Source of the DNA: Heterobilharzia americana
Lineage: Eukaryota > Platyhelminthes > Trematoda > Strigeidida > Schistosomatidae
Length of the DNA: 64,000 nt
NCBI GenBank assembly: GCA_944470555.2
Contig: OX104134.1
Location: 100,062,701-100,126,700 of the forward strand
Direction of reading: 5' to 3'
A program made the position numbers and the translations under genes. The notes under the pieces are model-generated. The model was given only the letters and a program-made list of their open reading frames with translations, had not been told where the DNA came from and searched no databases. This document shows, piece after piece, positions 23,285 through 34,900 of this stretch; position 1 is the first letter of the stretch, and each line of letters opens with the position of its first letter.

Positions 23285-24849
23285 TTATTATTATTGTTGT
23301 TGGTTGACTATCTTCATCACCTCTGCCTTCTCTACGTTCACTTGAAGTCCTGTATTCGCTGCCTCACCTCTTCTACCAAATTGTCAGGTTTCGCCTGTAG
23401 ATCTTCGAGTTTGTGCCACAACACATTAGACAAGTCATCAGCGGCGAAGTCCAAATCTTCTTCTGGGGTCTTTTCATCGGTCCACTTAGCGTATGCTCAT
23501 CTTCTCGCTCCTCACAGTTGTCTGTTGCATGATCCAGTCCAGTCCAGTTGACCACAATCAGTAAGATCATCGGTGACGATAGTAGGTGTCAACCTTGTCT
23601 TACTCCTGCCTTCACTTCATAGGCGTCACTGAGCCTTCCATTGTGAATCACTCGGCACATGGCATCTTCATATAGCTGTTGAATGGGTTGATAAAGCTGT
23701 GTGGTATTCCGTAGTGCTAAAACAACTGCCAAATTACTTCTCGGTTGATGCTATCGAAGGAAGACCTGTTCAAAGTCGATGAAGTTGAGGTAGAGATCTG
23801 GTTGACTGCCATTCTATGCTCCGTTCTTTCAATCAATCTGCAGGTATCTTTTCTTCCTCCAAAACCTTCTACAATAGTGGTGTGAGCAAATTCGCTGTAG
23901 TCTCTGCGTTTGTTTTCAGTGTTTCTGAAGGAATTGCATCTCGTCCTTTCGCTTTCTCGGATTTCAGCAAATTTATGGCGTTCAGGACTTCACTTCTACC
24001 TTTGTTGGACGGCTTGTGTTCACTGGTGATTCTGTGTCTGAGCTGTTGGTGGTATTTCTGGTCGAGTTGCAGGTGGTGGTGGTGTTGGTCGATTCAAGAG
24101 CTTTTTGAAGTGGTTAGTCCATCGTTTCCTCCGATTCTGCTATTTGGTAACTAGGTTTCCTTCACTATCTCACTGGTTTCATCTGTGTTGATCTCTTCCC
24201 AGACAGTAAGCAACCTGGTTATTTGTTGTAATGTCTTCAGGTCTCCACTACCTACAACCTGTTCTGCTTCACTTACCAGCGTGTTTTAGAGGTATCTTTT
24301 GTCTTTGTGTGCACCCTTCTTCACTCCTTTGTCCAGTGCAGTGTTTTATAGGTCGCATTCAGTTTCTTCTTTCGTTGTTCATCCCTGCACTGCACTGCAC
24401 TGGTTCATCTTTTACTTCTCCATCTTCCCCTCCCTCCTCTACCAGCTTCCAGGTGTCCGTGGAGATCCATTACTTGTATTGCCTTTTCTTCTTTCTTCCT
24501 AACAAGGTTGTGGAGGTTTCCTTCCGTTCCGCGTTCACAGAGTTCCAGTATTCTTCCACGGAGCCCCCTTTGGGGATGGGGATGTTGCTCAGTGTCTCGA
24601 ATTGCTTCCTGATGTCCGACCGACGTGAAGATGCCCCTTGTGGTTTTGTCTTCCAGTTTCTGCTCTGCGTGTTCAACTTGAACTGTGGTCTGTCATCACC
24701 AGCTTCTTTTAAGGCTTTCGACTTGATTTCAAGGGTAGATTTCCCGCACCACATCTACTCCGCTTCTTGATCCTATCTTGTGTCCAGTAGGCTGCATCTC
24801 CACTTTCCTCACACTGGAATAAAGTCAGCCTAATTTTTAGTGTGTCCTG

Positions 24850-25407
24850 GTGTCTGGTGAAATCGCGGACATTCAACAATGTGAAAGACCTCGGAATCAC
24901 TTACTCCAGAAGTTTGACTTTTACGGAGTATGCGGATTAAATAGTTTCCAAAGGCAGAAGACTCACTGGTCTTTTGCACAGAAACATACACCTGATGCAA
25001 AACTAATGCTGAACAAGGTTATGGTTTGCCCAATATTAGAGTATTGCACGGTTACCTATGGTAACATGAAAGTATCGGACAGAATTCAAGTAGAGAACAT
25101 TCAACGAAACTTTATTCGGCGCCTACTTATACAAAACGAAGGACTTGTATACGAAGCAAGGTGCAAAAAAACAGAACTAGAATCACTCTGGCTGAGACGT
25201 CTGAAGCTCAACCTAACCTTTCTTTTTCGTCTTTTATTTGGAAACTCCAGAACGAAATGTGCTTTCACTTTTAAATCTACACAGGCACACAATCTGCATA
25301 ATAGCGAGTACACCATCCCAGTAAATAAGTATCGCTCAAAACTTCCATGTAGGTTTTTCATAACTCAATACAGCATACTGTGGAACAAACTTCCCACCCC
25401 TATATGA
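24850..25407 (+). pseudogene. LINE reverse transcriptase C-terminal domain (truncated ORF)
   Basis: The longest clean reading of the nested LINE (~185 residues). It shows the thumb/C-terminal pattern of CR1/jockey-type RTs: 'KVMVCPILEYCTVTYGN', 'IQVENIQRNFIRRLL', 'ELESLWLRRLKLNLTFLFRLL' and near the end 'FFITQYSILWNKLP'. The N-terminal endonuclease and RT palm are absent. The first few residues belong to the RTE host, so the Met at 24850 is not a real start. Confidence 0.82.
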
Positions 25408-26656
25408 GAATGTCAATCTCTGGGCCAGTTTCAACGATTACTTAGTGAATTCCTCCTATCTAACGATTCTCATCAATTTGTTGACGGCCAAACCACAAAC
25501 GGCAATACCATGTAAAGTGGTGCTACTGGTGCCTAGACTCAACGGAGACTAACGGCAATGACAAAAGTATACAGTGCTGAAAACTAAGCGCATTAGTTAA
25601 GTTAAAATCTAATCTCTAAGAAAGAAAACTGACCAAGAGTGAACAGGAAGTGGAGTGCGATACGATTTGCAACAGTGAACTCACTAGCTACTCTGGTGTA
25701 ACCCACATTTCTTCATAACCTAACTGATCTCACTACTTAACACCTATCTCTTAAAATTCGCCCCTTAAAATAATCTCTTCACTCCTGATTGATAAAGAAC
25801 TGTCTGTCGGTGGATTGTCATAGCATGTAACATGTTTCATTATTTGCCTTTTGTTATCAGTACTTACATGTAAGTACTCTGCACCACCATATTGTTTCGG
25901 TAGCCCCGATATGGTTATACCCAACAAGCAACACCATGATTATCCCTCCCCAATGACTAGATAAGAGGTGGTTACCATCTTAGAAAAAACTATGAATTTT
26001 ATTTAAATGTTTATAACTTCATCAAATGTTTGTACATAGGTGTATAACAAGTGAATGTCTGGTCCAAAATCCTCTAATCTTTCTATTTCGTAGTGATATC
26101 TTCGGCTTCAGACTAATTTTCATTACTGTCGTGCGCACCTTCATGTTCTTCCACCTAAGCTTACCTCCAAACAGTTGGTTTTTGACACTTCTTCAAGTAA
26201 GTTTTGTATTCAGTACAAAGAACTCACCCAGGTGTATTATGGTTGATCTACTCCTGCGTATTTTTGTGCTCCTGTTTCGAATTTTGTCTGCTGCTCGCTT
26301 TTCTTATTCACTTTTCAGGTTTACCTAACCAGTCCTACATTCAAATGGGATCCTAGAAATCGCATTTGTCAGTGTGCACCATGCCACCAAAACCCTATGA
26401 CGAACGCCCACACCCCAAGGTTATGACGGTGATGCCTGCCCCACCTTCAAAATATTGGAAGATTCAAACAACGACTGAATAATTCCTAATTTCGAACTGA
26501 GCCTGCCTCAACACACCTCTTGTATGCCATGAATAACAGTATCTAATGTATTGCTTAACATTGTACATAACAGTCAAAGTGACCAAACCTGTAAACTGGT
26601 TTGTATTCATGTAACCTACGTTGTATGAAATATATGTAATCAGTACTATTATCATT
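24865..26656 (+). mobile_element. Non-LTR LINE (CR1/jockey-type) nested in RTE copy 2
   Basis: A plus-strand, 5'-truncated LINE of ~1.79 kb sits between the two halves of RTE copy 2. AAATC is present on both sides (24860-24864 and 26657-26661), a likely short target-site duplication. Only the RT C-terminus and a ~1.2 kb AT-rich 3' region are present. It ends with 'attatcatt' before the second AAATC. Confidence 0.78.
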
Positions 26657-27290
26657 AAATCCATGTCACTGCCTTGTCGGTATCCTCATATTTGCACATA
26701 CCGCCTCCAATCACCAAGTTGTTGGATGCGCAGAATTCTACGAACTTGGAGACCGGTTCCCATTGCCTGAGAGCTTTTGATATTCCTGAGGGAATCACAG
26801 TAGACACTCCGTCAGCGTGTTCGTGGTTGTCGAGTGGGCGATAATATCGGAGTAGATTATTGACTCTCCAACTGGCAGTTTGGAGGGTCGACTTCTATTC
26901 CATTTCCAGATTCCTCACAGATTCCTACCACTTCTATGCCATATCTTCTCATCTCGTTCGTAATCTGGGCAGCCTTGGCAGCCAGCTTCAAACATTAGGC
27001 AGACACTCCTTGTCCCCATGCCAACTCTCACTTTCATCGAGAGGAGCGAAGACACATCGGCCAACAATTGGCTTCCCGAAGGCTTTCACCAGCCGGCGTC
27101 CTTTTGTCTCCCTGACTCTAGTGAGAAAGAAGTTTAATTTTATTTTTTACATTCACTTTGTGCTTTGAAGTTTCTGTAGCGATCGGATTTGTTTTTCGGG
27201 GTAGGGTTTCTAGCCGAATAGCCAACCTTCCCTCTTAATCCGGGCTAAGGGCCGGCTAGTAACCAGTGAACTAGTTAACCAGGCGAGGTT

Positions 27291-28860
27291 CCCTCAAACT
27301 CCAGGCAGTCCGAATATGGCCCCTTTCACTACGGTGTACAAATTATACATGCATCCCCACTAAGAGAGTTTTTTGATGGTTTTTCTTCAGTGCTGCGGGA
27401 GGATATTCCCGTCTTGGGGTGTGACTGGGCTGCAGTACAAAAATTATTCGCATCGTTCATTCGCCCATAAGGTGCAACTATAACAATACCGGAGGGTCAG
27501 AGGGGATATGGCCATACATACAAACTGGAAACCTCTTCTTCCTAAGACAGTGTCCCTAGGCCTTAGCCAGAGTTAATCCTTTCAGATCAGAGCATGGGAG
27601 AATACTTTCGATGATTGATATTAACTGACTAAAGTCGCAATATGTAAACTGGAGAACTCCGTTCCTTAAGTTTTCGCAGCCCTCTGTCCTTGGGCTCTCA
27701 AAAGGAGGTTTGATGCACGTGTAGAGCCCTCCAGTAAAAATGAACTGTACTCAAGAAGCCACCAATCGTCTTTAGACCGTGGGTAGCAGCACCACTTTTT
27801 TGCGAGTTGATGAGTTATTTCCATCTTTTAAGGTTTGTTTGAAGCTGGAAAACAGCTGACCATCCCAAACAAGGAAAGTAGAGCTAGGGGAACTGTTGTT
27901 CGCTATCCCTACGAAGTTTGAAGAGTTTGAAGCATGCATACTTACATGAAGCAGATATGTGAAGACCATTGTCGCAGATGCTGCTAATGCTAATTTGCGA
28001 TGTCTTACGTAGCACCTCTACTGATCTATTCGTTGACAGCTCCAATTGGAGGTTGGAAGGTTACTCAGGGACCCATGGTTTGTACTCATCCAGCTGGGAC
28101 ACGGACAAGGTTGATACAACCAACTAGCTCTGCTCAACTCAGCACAGCCAACCGACTGCCGAATCCTTCTTACCGCCTCGATAATCGCGAACCTTACTCA
28201 ACCATATACTTCCTTGCAGACATCTCCAGTTACCATCTCCTACCAGCAGCATTATTACCTCAATTCCCATAGCGCACTCTATAATCTTACTTGCTCCACC
28301 TCTTCACTCTGACCATGTTTTCACAATATCTATAAAAGGTTCTCCTTGCCACTTACCTCCTATGAATCTAACTAGGTTTCCTCTCTTGCCTTCCGCTTCC
28401 TCTCACCTCATCTTTTTTGGTGTCTTTTCTTTGCATATCCTCTCTGTCGATTTCTCTGAACATCTTTTCGATCTCCTTTTTGCAGTCAGTCGGACCAATT
28501 GTCCAGTGGCATGACATCTACACAACAGTCCTTGAAAACACCAACCATTCCCTACAAATTTAATCAACACCTAATCACCCATCAGGCTGACCAGAGTTAC
28601 AGCAGGCGAATGGGCAGTGGAACCTACCAAAGACCTAGAACCGTTCCGCAAGATCTAGAAGCAAGCGAGAAATCAATTGGTTTACATTAGATCGCAAAAC
28701 GATATTGGATCACCAGATTTTGACGTCAGCGAATCACTTCCTTTAGGCAAAATGGCTTTAAGGCAGTAGTTTATACAGCTTTGTCCTCAACCTTTGAAAC
28801 CATCATTTGTTTTGTCAAGTGTTTGGACTGACTTGAACCATTTGTTTGCTGTTTTCAAAT
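27291..28860. other. Unassigned sequence upstream of the La gene
   Basis: No domain is recognised; ORFs 27772-27969 (-), 28000-28272 (+) and 28499-28690 (+) are short and Ser/Pro/Thr-rich. The last few hundred bases should hold the La promoter and 5' UTR. I see no splice acceptor directly before the La ATG, so the 5' UTR probably continues upstream in the same exon. Confidence 0.3.
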
Positions 28861-28908
28861 ATGGTCGGAGTCACGCCTTTGGAGTCGAAGATTATTAAAC
28901 AGGTTGAG
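28861..28908 (+). CDS. SSB: La exon 1
   Basis: Starts at the Met and ends in phase 0 before GTAATT. It encodes the first 16 residues, leading into the La motif helix ('KIIKQVE'). The intron after it is only 34 nt (28909-28942). Confidence 0.93.
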
Positions 28909-31900
28909 GTAATTCATTGCAACCGTTTTACTAGTCCTATAGTATTATTTCGGAGATGTAAATCTGTCACGTGATAAGTTCATGCGAGAAGCTATTAAAC
29001 AAAATGATGGATGTAAGACCCCATTCATTGACTTACATATCTCTAGGGATTTCTATGGAGACTATGATGAAATTTAATCGCCTAAAGTCGCTTTCAGAAG
29101 ACGCTGAGTTCATTAAAAAGTCGTTATCAAAGTCGGATTCCGGGTTGGTTGAAGTCGGAGCCAATGGCCTACGCCGAAATCCTGATATGAAAGTCCCAGA
29201 AACATTCCAATCGACCATGGAAAACTTCAAAGAAAACAGCGTTTACGTTAAAGGCTTTGCCCCTGATGAGCATCTGGATCAAATCATCGAGTGGTTAGAG
29301 AAACATGGGGGAAAACCCTAGATGTGCATATGCGCAGATTTCCCCGAGATAGAAAATTTAAAGTAAACGATTAATTATTCTTAAATATTTAATCATAGGG
29401 GAGCATCTTTGCGATTTTTGAAAAAAAAGAGGACGTTGATAGGTTTCTGTCTTCGCCGGAAGCAGCCACGTTTAAGGAGAAGAAAATGATCCGGTTGACC
29501 CAGTAAGTTTAGATTTCGTAGAGATGCGAATTATATGCCATGGGTATTTTGATCAATGACTTGGCTTGGTGGTCATCTTGTTTAATGATTTAAGAAGAGG
29601 GATTAGACGTATATGTACCCTTGTTAGTAGTGGTAAGTAAAGGTGGCAGTTACTTCGGTAAGCAGGTTTAAGGAAATACAAGATCTGAGATATACACTGC
29701 AACGGTTACTACAGGTTTTAAGCTCTTTTTTTTGCGTGAAAGACTTGATGGGCTCTGTGAAGTGCTGTTTTTTGACCTTGCGGTACTCACATGGAGGCTA
29801 GTGAAAAGTATCCTGGTGCATATTATTATACCAATGCTATGTTAACTCGTACTCTGAGCATTCGGCACAAATCCCTGATACTTCTTCGCTTCATTCGAGC
29901 AAGGAAGCTCTCACTTCTAATGCCTTTCAGACCAGTTGTTAAGTTGTATGATTTTGTGTTAATTTAGGATCTCATTTCTGTTGGCGTTCAGAAGCTGGAA
30001 ATGTTTTGAAGGTTAAGTCCCAGTCTATCCTGAGGTGCAGTTATAGAGTGTTGATAGGAACGCAACACCGGGATCTTCCAATGCTTTCTTCACCTTGGTT
30101 GGAAGTCACGCACAGTAATACGTATTTTCACTCAATTTTCCGAATTTTCAATACTACAAGTATTCGATAGTGTACTGTTATTTATGAGTTGTTTCCGCGT
30201 TGTACTGTATCTTGACTGCTAGGCGCTGGTAGCATATCGTCATATAAGTGCAGGTATCTCGTTTTTCTTCAGCTTACTGGGTAAATGTTACAAATGTCCA
30301 GCAACATTTTAAGTGATCACTTAATTTTGCGGTGTTTGTGCTTGATGGAACCTCCCTCTTATCCAGGTTTGTAGGGATAGACCTTGTCAAAGGTGATAGT
30401 CCTGGTATTTGAAAATGCCAACAAGACAGCCTTTTGGACACCTTGACTAACAAAATGAGAACGCTCGGGATACGTTTCTCCCCAGGTAAATGTCGTTTGT
30501 AGCTCTTGGGTTGGTCTGCATAGTCTTCTCATCTAAGAATAAAGTAAAACAGTTAAGCGCGTCGACCACTTCATTATCCTGGTCAACCGGACCAGCCCTG
30601 GTGGGTTAGGGACGAATGAATCTCACCAAAATCGCGTGATTCATGATATCCGATTACCTATTAGGAGTCATGTTTGCTACGTTGCTCACTTTGTTTTTCT
30701 GCGTGACTGAAATGTGACACGTAAGGATATGAGGTTCCTTAATAAAGGCCATATCGCAGTGCCCCAGCATCAGTTATACAGCCGTCGGGTATGGAGTTTG
30801 GGGATCTTTGTCAGCTCAGATGGCTGAGACATGTGTTACGCATGCCTAATCACACTCCACCCAGTCCCACAATGTTAGCAAAAGTAAGTTTTGATTAAAA
30901 ACAACCAAGAGACTTCCAATCTATAGCATAGGACGAGTCGATGAAATCCTTGATTGTTAGTTCAGGCTACGTAGGGAAGTGTTGATGCTGGTTGACTGGT
31001 CTTGTCATTTTGATTCCTTCCTCTATGAATTGCAGTCATCTGATTATTGTCCGATAATTAGTAAGGATGTGCATCGAATAAGTGCTACGCTGTCACTTTG
31101 ACCAACTAGTCTGTGTAGCAAGATTCTAGGTTTTCGATCGATCCATGTTGAGTTAAATGAGTCTTAATATTGACAGCCTGATGAGAGCAAAGGTGTAACT
31201 CAGTAGTCTAACAATGCAATGCCCAACTAGGTGTCTTTGTCCCATCCTGTAATAATTAAGACCCAAAAATCAACATTTCAAGCACTCATTTGGTGGTAGC
31301 ATGAGATCTGGCATTATTCCGTAAACGTTACCGCACTTCACAGGAGCATATCAAAATCCAAAAGATGAAAATACGCGACAGATGAAGAAAGGTGAGTAAT
31401 GGAATCGAAAGTTGTGGAGAAGCATAAACAGAGGAATCAGTGGTAAAACGGTAGGAATAAGATAGATGTAGATGCATCTGTGCCATTGGAATTGATTTCC
31501 AGCTATATTCCATAGAGTTCTCAATCGTCTCTTGTTTATTATGTGGATCTGAAGCAGGAAGTATACATTCTCGTGCACGACTCAAAGCAATGGCCAGAAA
31601 CTTCGTGAACCAATGTCACGTCTCAGTCTGGCCATATTCAACCTTTTTTCAGCTTGATACTATTTCAGCTAGCATCGCGCATCAGTTTGGACGGTAATCA
31701 AACACGTCATTTACGTCGGGATCACCTGAATCGATCATGGTTCACAGTTTCGTTGACTAGCTTGCATGTTTCTCTTAAAACTACGCCTTCTGCATTTCAG
31801 CGTAGTACTAAAGCTGCTAAAGTTATCAAGTGACGAAAGTTGTGACAGGTGAGGTTTTGCCAAGTTCGCTGGTGAAGCTCTGACATACTATTATGTACTT

Positions 31901-34900
31901 GTTATACGCAAGACAATGATAGTACTACTTCGTTCGTTTAGGGAGTTGACGTTCAACTAATCGCTGATGGTTCTAACACCGCTCCTACTCAGGTTTAGGC
32001 AGCCAGGTAATATCACTAACCTTCACACAATAGTTTTGACTCGTTGCCTGCTGCACGAATGTGCACATCGTTGAGTACATTTTGATTAACTTCAGATGCT
32101 TACCAAGCTAATATCACTAACTCATTTATGTTTAACGATTAGACTGAAATAGAGTTGTATTTCACTGCCTAATTGAATCGTTTGTTTTATGTATATCTGT
32201 TTTTAGAGTTTATTAATTTATCACACTTTAGTTGTGTCACACTTTGAATGCCAATGTGTTAAGGTACTCAAAGTGATTATTACTTCAATGAATTTAGGGC
32301 AGACTATTGGAAACACAAACAAGAGGAAAAAGACGCTAAGCTTGTTTCTCAGGCTAAAAGACAAGCTGCTGTTGAAGCTAGCCAGGAGGCACAACTGAAT
32401 TCTCGAATGATTGTTGGTGCATTACTTGAAATTAATGGCCTTCCAGAAGCTACAAAAAGTAAGTATTCATACGCTTAGTCTTAATATCCTATACTGTTCC
32501 TTCGAATGCTTCTTGTAAAGCTTCGACCTGTGAATCTAGACATTTTACTTCCAACTAATGATGATGGGTAATGGGTTGGAACTTCCTAGATTGCTGAAGG
32601 CATTTTGTATGCCTCTTGTATGCCAGTTCTAGCATTTGATATTTAACGGAATGTATGTGCAGTGATATTTCGAATTGTTAATAGAAAATTTGCCTGTCAA
32701 CTTTCCGCCGATCAGTGTTATTCGCAAAATTGAATGGTTAGTGAGTAATAAAATTTACTTGCATTCTGTAGAGAAATAGTTGAAATATTCACAGTTCATC
32801 TAAAGAGTTGAGTGTTGTAGTATTAAAACTTGAAAAAATTGCAACCCAGTAGTATTGTTCAAAGCTCAAAAAAGTTAACCAAATGCATTGTTTAAACGCA
32901 AGTTTTTAAAGTAAATAATGTGTTTCCCCGACCGATAGCTCCTATCTTGACGTTGTAGTCGGGTTTATATCCCGACAACCCAACGAGTTATCCTGGTGGA
33001 ACGCCTGTTCCCTTGAGGTCCTACCATACCAGGAAGATCTGTTGGGTGGTGGTTAGACAAATTGCAATTACCCTTACCTTTGACATGTTCTTAAACAAAG
33101 AAATGATGCATTATGGTTGTTTAGACCAGTCATCAGTGGTTAGTGGTAATCCGAAACCACAGGACATATGACGGATTACATCTCCCATCATACAGGCCAA
33201 TTGTCGTGACATCAAAAAGGCCTTACATGACTGGCGTCAAGTAAATGTCCCATGGGCTCTGCAGTCACGCACTAATCCTTCTTTTCCAGGTACTTCAAGA
33301 AGACCTAGCCTTCCACAGTGTGGGCAGCCAGGAAGTGTCATGCGCCCTCACAACTCTGTCAGCGCTCAAGTCCCCCCCAGATCACTACCTCCCTTCCTCA
33401 TTCTTACCTTCTAGTCTTCCTTCATGCCTCAGTTAACAATCCTGCATCATCTTTAGTTTCTCCTAGCTCTCCAGCTTTCGACAACGATCTGAGTCCACAA
33501 ATCACCAACCATGGTCTTCTCCAACCACGCTCCAAAACGCTTTTTGAGGCCTTCATTGTCCTCACCCTCCGTCAAGTAACCCAACAAGCTTCATTGACCA
33601 AAACTAGCAGCTCAGATCATGGATGTGTGCTGTGTTTGTGAGATACGCATACAAGATCCAAGTACGCTTATTCACTTAACCTCTTCTGGCCAATATGGCG
33701 AATCCGCAAAATTCACCCTTCGAGTTTCTGGAGATTCGATGGCTAGTTCCTGCGGTCTGCAGAAGTAAGCATTGCACTAAGCACCAGGCAGAAAGCCCAC
33801 TACTACACCGGATCCCAGTGGACAGTCACCTATGCACTGTTCGGTTGAACGGCCCACTGAGAACTAAAGGGAATAGTGAAACTCGCCGTTGTCACTTTGC
33901 AATCTCTGCCTATTCACACACTAACTGCAGTTCGGATGAAGCGAAGCATGAGTTCTACCGAAAACTGTCTAGACTCCTTTCGAAAGCCAAACGTTCAGAT
34001 ATGGTTGTTGCAGGTGATTTCAATGCACAAGTGGGTAGACTGAGTCAGGTAGAAAGGAACCTAGGTGGTAACCTCGGAATCCCGAGTAAAAGAGCAGATT
34101 ACGGTGATTGCCTGATACAGCTGTGCTCAGATAACCGTTTACTTCTAGCCAGCACAATGGTCTAGACCATTACCAGCACAGTTCTCGCTGAAGAAGACCG
34201 GTGGAAGACTGCTGCTCCCTCTGGGGCACATGTTTAGATAGGCAACATACGTTGATTCCAGTGCGTATATTTCTGCATCTCAATGGACGCAAAAAAACTT
34301 GAACAACAAAACCACTACGAGTACAGCTTGACAATGAGAGTACTAAAGACGCTTTCTTCAGCAATCACCTAGCTAACAAAAGAAAATGACGCTTAACTTA
34401 CCTGGGAAGTCGGATCAGCTCTGTTAGCTTAGCGACTGATAAACTCGGCACGGATACAAAAGCCGTGGTTGACTTTTGCCAACTTATGTCATCTGTGGCG
34501 CCGCCGCGATATCCGCTAGTCTATTTAAGGATCGACGGTACTGTGCAGTAGTCCTCTCTGTTCTCCTGTATAGCTGTAAAACACGGGAATTAAAGACAAC
34601 AGACATTGGAAGGCTTAAGGTGTTTGAGCATCGCGGCCTTCGTAGCATAAGCCGTATTTCTTGGTGTCACCACGTGAGTAACGCAGTAGTCAGGTGTAGA
34701 TTTTTTGGCGAGAGGTAAGTCAGTTGATGCAGTTGTAAACCTTCATTGACTGAGGTGATTGAGACATGTGTTACGTATGGCATAGTATCAATGCATGAAG
34801 TCCTTGACTGTTCGTTTGAGCTATGTAGCGCGATGGTGACTAGCCGGTTGGGGTCCACGGGACAAGAAAAACCAGTGATTGGAGATTAGGCGATATGGCT

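Larger units (their letters stand above)
23285..27290 (-). mobile_element. RTE-clade LINE, copy 2, split by a nested LINE
   Basis: Minus-strand RTE in two collinear parts, 27290-26657 and 24864-23285. The 5' end at 27290 starts with the same AACCTCGCCTGG as the other copies. The first part holds the 5' UTR and a shortened endonuclease; the second holds the RT region (for example the reading matched by 'DYRRNSPAENPEK..FAADDL' type sequence). The 3' end is missing, cut near 23285 at the 'VNVEKTEV' region. An internal deletion joins the equivalents of 7590 and 7850 of copy 1 (at ~23830). The interrupting LINE is flanked by AAATC on both sides. Confidence 0.82.

Noticed and set aside
33245..33641. 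Ser/Pro-rich ORFs as exons in La intron 5
   Set aside because: They sit in the LINE-B 5' region, and La splices in phase across them.
34476..34718. Stand-alone small gene
   Set aside because: It is the C-terminal end of the LINE-B RT, matching the other LINE-B copies.
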